A stretch of DNA of 64,000 nucleotides from Shewanella baltica (GTDB lineage: Bacteria > Pseudomonadota > Gammaproteobacteria > Enterobacterales > Shewanellaceae): contig NZ_UGYM01000002.1 in NCBI RefSeq assembly GCF_900456975.1, positions 4,402,001-4,466,000 of the forward strand. The letters are read 5' to 3'. This document shows, piece after piece, positions 1 to 7,605 of this stretch; the first letter of the stretch is position 1; each line of letters begins with the position of its first letter. A program made the position numbers and the translations under genes. Below the pieces are notes generated by a model, which ran no database searches, was not told the DNA's origin, and saw only the letters and a list, made by a program, of their open reading frames with translations.

Positions 1-65
1 TTGCACTTTAATGTTAGCTGCATGTATTCACCAAGTTACCTTGACACTCAAGCGAAGGATGTAAA

Positions 66-962
66 ATGCAAGTTAATCAAGATGATAGAATAACACCTCA
101 AGAGACTTCTTCTAGCAGTAATCGCTTTGCGCTTTTTGCGATAGTGCTCGTCGTGCTACTTTCTGCCGGAGGATATTATTACTACAGCGGTGACTCAGAT
201 TCACCTAAACTCATCCCTAACGCGCCAATTGTATTGCCTGAAACACCGCCATCTAAGCCAATGACGCTCGAAAGTGCGCCAGAGCCAGAAACCACTGAGA
301 CGACGCCTGCTGTTACAGAAACAAACACCAACAGCACAGAAACCCCTGCGGTAACTGAGCCGGAAGTTATTGCTGAACCTGTACCCGCGCTGGCTGAAAG
401 TGATGCATTCGTACAACAAAAAGCCCTCGCCATTATCGATAACAATGTGCTGGGTTCTGCATTAGTGCAGCAAGATCTCGCGCGCCAATTTGTGGTGTTT
501 GTCGATAACTTAGCTCAGGGCGAATTGACCCGTAAAGTGAGTCCACTCAAAGGCCCAGAGAAGCATTTCTCGGTTTCTGAAATCACCAACAAAGTGTATT
601 TAAATCCTGAGGGTTTCCACAGATACGATGCCTATGTTGACTCGATTGCCAAAATGGACGAACAGACGTTAATGGTCACCTATAAGCAAATGACGCCTAT
701 GCTAGAGGAAGCCTTTACCGAACTCGGCTACAGCAACGCTAAATTCAACGACAGAATGCTGCAAGCGATTAAAATACTGCTCGCGGCGCCTATCATTGAA
801 GATCCGATTGAGCTGAGCTCTATTAGCGTTAACTATCAATTTGTTGACCCTAACTTAGAGGCACTACCTAGCGCGCAAAAACTGCTGATCCGTATGGGTC
901 CAGAAAATACCCGCAAGCTAAAAGTCGCTCTACGCAAACTCGAGAACCAACTGGCGCAGTAA
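66..962 (+). CDS. DUF3014 membrane-anchored protein
   Basis: The 298-residue protein begins with a short cytoplasmic stretch, one hydrophobic segment at about residues 20-38 and then a Pro/Glu/Thr-rich linker (about 45-110), followed by a folded C-terminal domain. This is the layout of DUF3014 proteins of Shewanella and relatives; the function of the family is not established. The ATG at 66 is preceded by an A-rich stretch (gaaggatgtaaa) that can serve as ribosome binding site. It is followed by a strong terminator at 984-1008, so it is transcribed separately from the polyene operon downstream. Family assignment rests on recognising the overall sequence; the anchored topology is read directly. 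Confidence 0.75.
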   Translation: MQVNQDDRITPQETSSSSNRFALFAIVLVVLLSAGGYYYYSGDSDSPKLIPNAPIVLPETPPSKPMTLESAPEPETTETTPAVTETNTNSTETPAVTEPEVIAEPVPALAESDAFVQQKALAIIDNNVLGSALVQQDLARQFVVFVDNLAQGELTRKVSPLKGPEKHFSVSEITNKVYLNPEGFHRYDAYVDSIAKMDEQTLMVTYKQMTPMLEEAFTELGYSNAKFNDRMLQAIKILLAAPIIEDPIELSSISVNYQFVDPNLEALPSAQKLLIRMGPENTRKLKVALRKLENQLAQ

Positions 963-983
963 AACCTTGCCGTGGTTAAGACA

Positions 984-1008
984 AAAGGCGCTCAGTGCGC
1001 CTTTTTTC
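984..1008 (+). terminator. rho-independent terminator after DUF3014 gene
   Basis: Stem AAAAGGCGC / GCGCCTTTT with loop TCAGT, followed by a T run. It lies 22 bases after the stop codon at 962. Confidence 0.85.
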
Positions 1009-1317
1009 ATTTTGAGCGCAAATCGCTTGGATAAAAAAGCCTATCGAATGAGACTGCTATTGCGATATTTGTTACAGAAATTCGATCTAACCGCTGAAAA
1101 TTACAGCACTTGATCCCATTACGTTAACCCACATAATGCAAATGGCTTCATAAAAACGCGGGGCATAGTGTAGAATGGCCCCGCTGTAGAGGGCATTCCT
1201 AGCGTCATCGTCATTCATCAAACGCGTTTACACCTCACTATGGTATGACAATCCATCAATGTTCTAACTTAGTTAGGGATAACTAAGACAGCTTAAATTT
1301 AGTGTCGAGGCAAAGTA
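1009..1317 (+). promoter_or_regulatory. Upstream region of the aryl polyene operon
   Basis: No gene is seen in these 309 bases. They precede the first gene of a 17.6-kb co-directional gene set, so they should hold its promoter. A perfect dyad CTTAGTTA-GGGA-TAACTAAG lies at 1268-1287, 30 bases before the first GTG start, and could be an operator or a leader hairpin. I could not assign a clear -35/-10 pair. Confidence 0.5.
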
Positions 1318-2052
1318 GTGCAACTAACATTCAGCATTCTCTCTTGGGGCGCTTGGGCCCCCCAATATCAGCACCCGCAAAGTTGGCAAACTTGGTGCAA
1401 AAATTCGGCTGAATTAAATCTCGACACACTACAGTCTGATACCATAGCTCCCGCACTCAAACACGTTCCCGCCATGCAACGCCGCCGCTTTAGTCGCTTA
1501 ACTAAGATGATGCTAGAGGTGAGCTTTCAGTGCGATATGCCGGCAAACTGCCGCTCTATTTTTGCCTCGCGCCACGGTGAGTTGCAGCGCACTATCGGAC
1601 TGCTCGAAGACATTATCGCCAAACAGCCCTTATCGCCCTTAGGGTTTAGTCAGTCGGTGCACAACACCGCCAGCGGCATTTTTGGCATAGTGGCGGCCAA
1701 TACCGCGCCGTCGACCTCAGTTGCCGCAGGTACCGAAACCCTATCACAAGCTATGGTTGAAGCCTTCGCCCAGTTACACCAGTCGCCAGAGCCCTTGCTG
1801 TTAGTCTTCGGTGATGATCCTGTGCCACCTGTGTACGACGAGTTTACCCAAGAATTTGAATTGCCTTTGGCCCTAGGTCTACAGCTCGCGCCCTTCGATG
1901 CGCCCGCTTCGGTCAAGCTCACAGTGAGCCGCATCTCAGAGTCGACAGCATTAAATCCTTTGACCTATGGCGCCTTGCTCCACGCACTCGCGACAGCGCA
2001 AAATATTTCAGGCTGCTTATCCCAATGGCATTGGAAGCTAGAGCATGTTTAA
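1318..2052 (+). CDS. Ketosynthase-like chain-length factor (ApeC-like)
   Basis: A 244-residue protein resembling the N-terminal half of beta-ketoacyl synthases; it is the type annotated as beta-ketoacyl synthase chain length factor. The position where a ketosynthase would carry its nucleophilic Cys reads TSVAAGTET (around residue 140), so it has no catalytic Cys and should be a non-catalytic partner of a true ketosynthase, most likely the one at 15061. Known APE loci pair such a factor (ApeC) with ApeO. The start is GTG at 1318. Its stop overlaps the next gene by 8 bases. First gene of the polyene operon. Confidence 0.8.
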   Translation: MQLTFSILSWGAWAPQYQHPQSWQTWCKNSAELNLDTLQSDTIAPALKHVPAMQRRRFSRLTKMMLEVSFQCDMPANCRSIFASRHGELQRTIGLLEDIIAKQPLSPLGFSQSVHNTASGIFGIVAANTAPSTSVAAGTETLSQAMVEAFAQLHQSPEPLLLVFGDDPVPPVYDEFTQEFELPLALGLQLAPFDAPASVKLTVSRISESTALNPLTYGALLHALATAQNISGCLSQWHWKLEHV

Positions 2053-2917
2053 TACTGCCCACAGCCATGACGCCACCAAGGGTTATGAAGATTCAATGCA
2101 CAATGCCGCTTATAGCCCGCCGGAAACTCGCCGCGCAGGGCTGAATTATGTGTCACGTTGGCTAGGCGGCGTGAGTTGTTATATCGCCTTTGGCTTAGGC
2201 GGCTTGTTAAGCTCCTTGACCATTTTACCTTTGCTACGTTTCTGGCCTGGTACACCCGAGGCGCGGATTATTCGAGTCCAAAAGGCCGTACATTTGATGT
2301 TCAAAGGTTTTGTCGCCATGCTCACTTGGGCGGGCGTGATCCACGTTAGTACCCATAGAGCACAACAACTGCATGACGCCAGAGGCGTTATCGTGATCGC
2401 CAATCATCCCAGTTTAGTGGATGTGGTCGTGTTGATAAGCCTCATGCCCAATGCGGGCTGCATAGTCAAACAAGGTTTATGGCGTAATCCGTTTTTGCGT
2501 GGTGTCGTGTCCTGCGCGGGTTATATTCCCAATCGCGGCGCCGAACTTATGCTAGAGGATTGCCGCGAAGTGCTCGCGAGAGGCACCAATTTAATTATCT
2601 TCCCCGAGGGCACACGCACGGTTGTCGGCGCGACCATTAACGACTTTGCCCGCGGCGCAGCCAACATTGCCTTAAGAGCCGAAGCCGATATTTTACCTGT
2701 GGTGCTGCGTACCAATGTCCGTGGTTTGACAAAGGAGCAACCTTGGTATGAGATCCCAAGGCAAACCATGGGGATGGCCGTTGAAATCGGCGCAACAGTT
2801 TCTTACCAGAAGTACCAAGCGGCTTTAGGTGAGCATGCAAAAATGGCCCGGCAGCTGACGCGGGATCTTGAACACTACTATAAACAACAACTCGAAAATA
2901 ATTATGAACTTAAATAA
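2045..2917 (+). CDS. PlsC-type lysophospholipid acyltransferase (ApeD-like)
   Basis: 1-acyl-glycerol-phosphate acyltransferase family. The HX4D motif is seen as NHPSLVD and the second family motif as FPEGTR, with a hydrophobic N-terminal region (about residues 45-100) for membrane association. In APE loci an acyltransferase of this kind sits between the chain-length factor and the ACPs and is thought to help attach the polyene to a lipid carrier. Start could be ATG 2045, which overlaps the previous gene, or ATG 2093 (MHNAAY); the sequence does not decide. Its 3' end overlaps the first ACP gene by 14 bases. Confidence 0.85.
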   Translation: MFNTAHSHDATKGYEDSMHNAAYSPPETRRAGLNYVSRWLGGVSCYIAFGLGGLLSSLTILPLLRFWPGTPEARIIRVQKAVHLMFKGFVAMLTWAGVIHVSTHRAQQLHDARGVIVIANHPSLVDVVVLISLMPNAGCIVKQGLWRNPFLRGVVSCAGYIPNRGAELMLEDCREVLARGTNLIIFPEGTRTVVGATINDFARGAANIALRAEADILPVVLRTNVRGLTKEQPWYEIPRQTMGMAVEIGATVSYQKYQAALGEHAKMARQLTRDLEHYYKQQLENNYELK

Positions 2918-3158
2918 TGAAATAAAGCAGTTAATCATCGACTGTCTCGATCTTGAAGACGTCAGTATTGATGATATTGAAACCGATGCGCCGCTCTTTG
3001 GCGAAGGTCTAGGCTTAGATTCAATCGACGCCCTCGAACTCGGCTTAGCCATCAAGAAAAAATTTGATGTCAAAATCGAAGCTAATTCGGATGCCACTAA
3101 GGCCCATTTCCACAGTGTTGCCAGCTTAGCTAGCTTTATCGAATCACAGCGTCCATAG
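2904..3158 (+). CDS. Acyl carrier protein 1 (ApeE-like)
   Basis: An 84-residue acidic helical protein with the phosphopantetheine site GLDSIDALE; the Ser of DSID carries the prosthetic arm. Start chosen at ATG 2904 (MNLNNEIKQ) because this begins at the normal first helix of an ACP and overlaps the end of the acyltransferase gene; an upstream in-frame start at 2868 would add 12 unlikely residues. It is one of two tandem ACPs, as in other APE loci where they carry the aryl starter and growing polyene. A phosphopantetheinyl transferase gene is not in this window, so activation must come from elsewhere. Confidence 0.9.
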   Translation: MNLNNEIKQLIIDCLDLEDVSIDDIETDAPLFGEGLGLDSIDALELGLAIKKKFDVKIEANSDATKAHFHSVASLASFIESQRP

Positions 3159-3167
3159 GAGAGGAAT

Positions 3168-3416
3168 ATGCAAAATCGTGAACAAATCCTCGCTATGCTG
3201 ACCACTATTTTAGTGGATGAATTCGAAATTGAGGCCGAGGCGATTACGCCTGAGGCCAACCTGTATGAAGAGCTCGATCTCGACAGTATTGATGCCGTCG
3301 ACTTAGTGATCAAGCTGCAGCAACTGACGGGTAGAAAGATCCAACCCGATGAATTTAAATCCGTTCGCACAGTCAACGATGTGGTTAATGCCATCGAAGG
3401 TTTAGTTAAAGACTAA
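3168..3416 (+). CDS. Acyl carrier protein 2 (ApeF-like)
   Basis: An 82-residue acyl carrier protein with the attachment motif LDLDSIDAVDL. The ATG at 3168 follows a good ribosome binding site (aggagaggaat). It sits 9 bases after the first ACP gene; the two proteins are clearly different in sequence, which suggests separate roles rather than recent duplication. Its stop overlaps the next start codon (TAATG at 3414-3418). Confidence 0.92.
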   Translation: MQNREQILAMLTTILVDEFEIEAEAITPEANLYEELDLDSIDAVDLVIKLQQLTGRKIQPDEFKSVRTVNDVVNAIEGLVKD

Positions 3417-3964
3417 TGCGCGCCTTGCTACAAGTCTTAACCGCCCTCACATTGCTGGCCTATCCGGTTGCCGTGTATTTCGGGCTGAATTATTTGCCTG
3501 CTGGCACCATAGCGCTCGTGCTGTGTTTATTGCTGATTGTGCGGTTAATGCTACAAAAGCAAAAGGTTAAGACGTTAGTATTGCCCCTGTTGGTGGGGAT
3601 TGCGCTTACGGCAGGCAGTTATCTTGCCAAGCGAAGCGACTGGCTTTTGTATTACCCAGTGGTAATAAATCTGACTATGCTGGCTCTGTTCAGTTATTCA
3701 CTGCACACTGGCCCATGCATGATAGAGCGTTTAGCCCGCTTGAAAGAACCCGATTTACCGGATGAAGCCATTCCGTATCTTAAAAAAGTCACCCTACTTT
3801 GGTGCGGCTTATTTATCTTAAATGGCTCGATGGCGGCTTATACCGCTGGCTTTACTAGCTTAGCAACCTGGACCTTGTATAACGGTTTGATTGCATACGT
3901 ACTCATGGGACTGCTCCTCGGTGGGGAGTGGTTATATCGCAGCTTTTGGTTGAAGAAAACATGA
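3416..3964 (+). CDS. COG4648-type membrane protein (ApeG-like)
   Basis: A 182-residue protein made almost wholly of hydrophobic segments, about five predicted membrane passes. It matches the family of small inner-membrane proteins seen at the same place in APE clusters between the ACPs and the acyl ligase. The biochemical role of this family is unknown; a part in anchoring or transferring the pathway at the membrane is inference. Start ATG 3416 overlaps the ACP stop and the 3' end overlaps the ligase start as ATGA, so translation is probably coupled on both sides. Confidence 0.75.
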   Translation: MRALLQVLTALTLLAYPVAVYFGLNYLPAGTIALVLCLLLIVRLMLQKQKVKTLVLPLLVGIALTAGSYLAKRSDWLLYYPVVINLTMLALFSYSLHTGPCMIERLARLKEPDLPDEAIPYLKKVTLLWCGLFILNGSMAAYTAGFTSLATWTLYNGLIAYVLMGLLLGGEWLYRSFWLKKT

Positions 3965-5325
3965 CACAGCTACTCAAAAACTGGTTAACCCAAGGGCCCT
4001 TTGCCCAACAACTGATCAGCTTTAATCACCACGACATAGTCACAGGTGCATTATTTACCAATCAGGTGGCGTATTTTTACGAGCAACTGCTCGCCGCGCC
4101 CGAGAAAAAATGGCTGCTCGCGAGTGATACCAGCGATCTGTTTGCCGTCGGATTATGTGCCGCGCTGTTAGCGGGCAAAGAAATTATCCTGCCTCCCAAC
4201 ACCCAAACCGGCACCTTGAGCGAGTTAACGCACCAGTTTGATGGCATATTGTCAGACAAGCCTTTGTGCGAATGCCAAGCTTTTGTGCTGCTGAAAAAGG
4301 AGCTGAGCCTGCCCAACAAACCTTGGCCCGCGAGCGAGGCTATCGGTGAGTTAGTGCTCTTTACCTCTGGCAGCAGCGGCGAACCTAAGGCGATCCGTAA
4401 AACACTTGAACAGTTAGATATCGAAGTGTCTGTGCTCGAACATACTTTTGCCGAGCATTTGCCCCATTGCAGCGTAGTATCCACGGTTTCCCACCAGCAT
4501 ATTTACGGTCTGTTATTCAAGATTTTGTGGCCGCTCGCCGCCAGTCGACCGTTTTTAAGCGAGCAGATTGAATATCCAGAAACCCTAAGTTATTACACGG
4601 CCTTGCTGCCAAACCTGTGTTTGATCAGTAGCCCAGCCCAGTTATCGCGCCTGCCTAAAGCGCTAGAGCACGAGCGGCAACTGCGCTCACCGAGCTTAGT
4701 ATTTAGCTCTGGCGGGCCATTAAGTTTTGCCGCGGCCAAAGGCGTCAACCAGTGCTATGGTCACCTGCCCATCGAAATTTTTGGTAGCACAGAAACGGGC
4801 GGCATCGCCTATCGCCGTCAGCATGAGGCCGATGAACCTTGGCAAGTGTTTGACCGCATCTCAATAGATCAAGATCCGACCGACGGCGCCCTGCTGCTAA
4901 AATCGCCCTATTTGGCTGACGATGAATGGCTGCGCTGCGAAGATAAAATCGAACCAACCGAAAATGGCCAGTTTAGACTCAAGGGCCGACTCGATCGCAT
5001 CGTTAAGATTGAAGAGAAGCGTCTGTCGCTAGCGCAAATGGAAACCCTCATGTGCAGCCACGCCTACGTTGAGCAAGCTGCACTAGTCGTGCTGCCACAG
5101 TTTAAATCCCAACTTGGCGCAGTGGTGACCTTGTCAGAACTCGGTAAAAACGTGCTGCAAGAACAGGGCAAACTCAGTATTAACAATGCCCTAAAAGCAC
5201 ATTTACTGACCCAATTTGAGCGCGTCACGCTGCCACGCCGCTGGCGTTATCCCGATATTTTACCGCTTAACACTCAGGGTAAGCGTGTCACTGCCCAGTT
5301 AGTCGAGTTATTTGATCATGATTAA
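3961..5325 (+). CDS. AMP-dependent acyl/aryl acid-ACP ligase (ApeH-like)
   Basis: Member of the ANL adenylating enzyme superfamily, 454 residues and thus shorter than typical acyl-CoA ligases. The P-loop motif is clear (LFTSGSSGEPKAIRK) and the later GSTETGG and KGRLDRIVKIEEKR motifs mark the hinge and C-terminal domain. In APE biosynthesis this enzyme activates the aryl acid starter and loads it on an ACP. Here the starter is likely produced by the ammonia-lyase encoded at 7602. Start ATG 3961 (MTQLLKNW) overlaps the preceding TGA; an upstream start at 3928 would be less likely. Confidence 0.85.
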   Translation: MTQLLKNWLTQGPFAQQLISFNHHDIVTGALFTNQVAYFYEQLLAAPEKKWLLASDTSDLFAVGLCAALLAGKEIILPPNTQTGTLSELTHQFDGILSDKPLCECQAFVLLKKELSLPNKPWPASEAIGELVLFTSGSSGEPKAIRKTLEQLDIEVSVLEHTFAEHLPHCSVVSTVSHQHIYGLLFKILWPLAASRPFLSEQIEYPETLSYYTALLPNLCLISSPAQLSRLPKALEHERQLRSPSLVFSSGGPLSFAAAKGVNQCYGHLPIEIFGSTETGGIAYRRQHEADEPWQVFDRISIDQDPTDGALLLKSPYLADDEWLRCEDKIEPTENGQFRLKGRLDRIVKIEEKRLSLAQMETLMCSHAYVEQAALVVLPQFKSQLGAVVTLSELGKNVLQEQGKLSINNALKAHLLTQFERVTLPRRWRYPDILPLNTQGKRVTAQLVELFDHD

Positions 5326-5722
5326 ATCGAGTTTACCGCCGATCCTGTATTCCGATATCGGCATTGATAACATTGAATTACGTCTGTTAGTGGCGGCCGA
5401 CCTTGAGTATTTTAACGGCCATTTCCCCGAACAAGCCGTGTTGCCGGGCGTGACGCAATTAGATTGGGCGGTGCGTTTAGGCTGCCAACATTTCGGTTAT
5501 TCAGAGGCGGTCGCTAACTTAGAAGTGCTTAAGTTTCAGCAACTCATACTGCCTGGCCAAGAAGTCACCTTAAGCATTAGCAACAATGCCGCTAAGGCAA
5601 AACTCACCTTCGCCTATATTGATGGTGAAAACCGTTACGCTTCAGGCCGTATCGCCTTTGATAGCACGCCCGTTAACAGCAAATCTGCTACCAACATTAG
5701 CGATGAGGCAAGTCAGTGCTAA
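5318..5722 (+). CDS. Hotdog-fold 3-hydroxyacyl-ACP dehydratase (ApeI-like)
   Basis: A 134-residue single hotdog domain of the FabZ/FabA type. The catalytic His region is seen as FNGHFPEQAVLPG, the same pattern as in FabZ/FabA dehydratases. It should remove water from 3-hydroxyacyl-ACP intermediates to build the conjugated chain; it is one of two dehydratases in the operon (the other is at 16259). Start chosen at ATG 5318, overlapping the ligase stop by 8 bases; the upstream TTG 5312 is less likely. Its stop overlaps the following GTG start by 7 bases. Confidence 0.82.
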   Translation: MIKSSLPPILYSDIGIDNIELRLLVAADLEYFNGHFPEQAVLPGVTQLDWAVRLGCQHFGYSEAVANLEVLKFQQLILPGQEVTLSISNNAAKAKLTFAYIDGENRYASGRIAFDSTPVNSKSATNISDEASQC

Positions 5723-7605
5723 CGCCTCCCAGCGACCTCGTTGAGTCGGCACCCATCAAACTCGCCTTAGTGATCCCCAATTACAATCACAGCGCCGCGA
5801 TTGCCCAGACCTTGGCCGAACTCGCCCAGTTTAATCTGCACTGTTATTTGATTGATGATGGCAGCAATGATGAAACCCGTTATCTATTGCAATCCTTAGC
5901 CCAAACCTATCCTTGGGTGACTTTGCTGCTGCATCCGTACAATCGTGGTAAGGGCGCCGCTGTGATGACAGGGCTGCGCCGTGCCTACCGCGATGGCTTT
6001 AGTCATGCGCTACAGGTCGATGCCGATGGTCAACATAATCTCGCTGATATTCCGGCTATGTTAGCAAGGGCACAAGCTAAACCCGATGCGCTGATTTCGG
6101 GTAAGCCTGAGTACGATGAATCTGTACCTAAGGGCAGGCTTTATGGCCGTTACCTAACCCATTTTTGGGTATGGGTCGAAACCTTAAGCTTTGATATTCA
6201 AGATTCTATGTGTGGCTTTCGCGTTTATCCGCTGGCCGCCACCGAGCGATTACTGTGCCAGCAAGCCTTAACGGAACGAATGGATTTTGATATCGAAATC
6301 CTAGTTAAACTTTACTGGCAAGGGGTGGAGATTCTATTCCAGCCGACTAAGGTGATTTATCCCGAAGGCGGCGTCAGTCACTTTCAAGCTATAGCAGATA
6401 ATGTGCGCATCACTAAGCTGCACACTAAGTTATTTTTCGGCATGCTCAAACGCCTGCCTTGGCTATTGAAGCGTAAATCACAGCGTAAATCGCAGCACCA
6501 AGTCGTGCAAACTTCCGATTGCTCGTCAGCAACACAATCGACTCCAGCAACATCATCAACTTCAGCCACCCATTGGTCTGGCATGAAGGAGCGCGGCAGT
6601 TACTGGGGCATCAAACTGTTAGCCGAGAGCTATCGCTTTGGCGGCCATTGGTTATGCCGCGCCATTATGTATCCGGTGATTTGCTATTTTTTCCTCACAG
6701 GCAAAGTCACCCGTGAAGCCTCGTTAGATTTTCTGCGCCGCGTGCAAAAACTTGAGCCGCAACACCCTAAGCTCAATCAGCCTGTAGGCTGGCGCGATAG
6801 CCTGAATCACTTTTTAGCCTTTGGCAATGCCGCACTCGATAGAATCGATGCCTGGTGCGATCGTATCCAATTGAGCCAAGTGGATTTTCCCGACCGCCAA
6901 GTGCTGGCCGACCAGCTCGAAAGCGGCAAAGGCGCGGTGTTATTAGTGTCGCACCTGGGTAATTTAGAACTTTGCCGCGCCATTTCAATCCACCAGCGCA
7001 AAGTCAAAGTAAACGTCATGGTGCTAACTAGCCATGCGGAAAACTTCAATAAGGTGCTCAAACAGTTAAACCCAGATAGCACGCTCAATCTTATTCAAGT
7101 GACCGAGCTAAATCCTGCAACGTCTATGCTATTGCAGCAAAAAATAGAGGACGGTGAACTGGTGGTCATTGCGGGCGATAGAACCTCATCGAATACCCAA
7201 GGCCGCGTCATGTACGCGCCGTTTATGGGTCAAGATGCGCCATTCCCACAGGGGCCGTTTATTTTAGCAGGGTTACTCGATTGCCCCGTGTTTTTAATGT
7301 TTTGCCTGCGGGAACAAGGTCGTTATCGGGTGCATTTAGAACGCTTCGCCGAAACACTGAAAGGCCCAAGAGCGGGCAGAATGGACAGATTACAGCAGGC
7401 CGTCAACCGCTACAGCGAACGTTTAGAATACTTCGCCAGACGCGAGCCTTTGCAATGGTTTAACTTCTTCGATTTTTGGCGCAAAGACAACGAGCTACAA
7501 CGCACCCCATCGCCTTTAGTACAGCCCAATCCGTTACCGACAACTTCAGCATCATCGCCGATCCCAGAGCAGGATCATAAGACAGACAGGACACAGCATT
7601 CATGA
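5716..7605 (+). CDS. GT2 glycosyltransferase / LpxL-type acyltransferase fusion (ApeJ-like)
   Basis: A 629-residue two-domain protein. Residues about 15-250 are a family 2 glycosyltransferase (VIPNYNH start, LIDDGSND, and VDADGQHN as the DXD-type motif). After a Ser/Thr-rich linker (about 255-290), residues about 300-600 form a lysophospholipid acyltransferase of the LpxL/MsbB type: membrane segment with YFFLTGKVTR, SHLGNLE as the HX4E motif near residue 415, and AGDRTSS. This suggests that glycosyl and acyl transfer onto the polyene carrier are joined in one enzyme. Start is GTG at 5716. The gene overlaps both neighbours (7 bases upstream, ATGA downstream). Confidence 0.85.
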   Translation: MLTPPSDLVESAPIKLALVIPNYNHSAAIAQTLAELAQFNLHCYLIDDGSNDETRYLLQSLAQTYPWVTLLLHPYNRGKGAAVMTGLRRAYRDGFSHALQVDADGQHNLADIPAMLARAQAKPDALISGKPEYDESVPKGRLYGRYLTHFWVWVETLSFDIQDSMCGFRVYPLAATERLLCQQALTERMDFDIEILVKLYWQGVEILFQPTKVIYPEGGVSHFQAIADNVRITKLHTKLFFGMLKRLPWLLKRKSQRKSQHQVVQTSDCSSATQSTPATSSTSATHWSGMKERGSYWGIKLLAESYRFGGHWLCRAIMYPVICYFFLTGKVTREASLDFLRRVQKLEPQHPKLNQPVGWRDSLNHFLAFGNAALDRIDAWCDRIQLSQVDFPDRQVLADQLESGKGAVLLVSHLGNLELCRAISIHQRKVKVNVMVLTSHAENFNKVLKQLNPDSTLNLIQVTELNPATSMLLQQKIEDGELVVIAGDRTSSNTQGRVMYAPFMGQDAPFPQGPFILAGLLDCPVFLMFCLREQGRYRVHLERFAETLKGPRAGRMDRLQQAVNRYSERLEYFARREPLQWFNFFDFWRKDNELQRTPSPLVQPNPLPTTSASSPIPEQDHKTDRTQHS

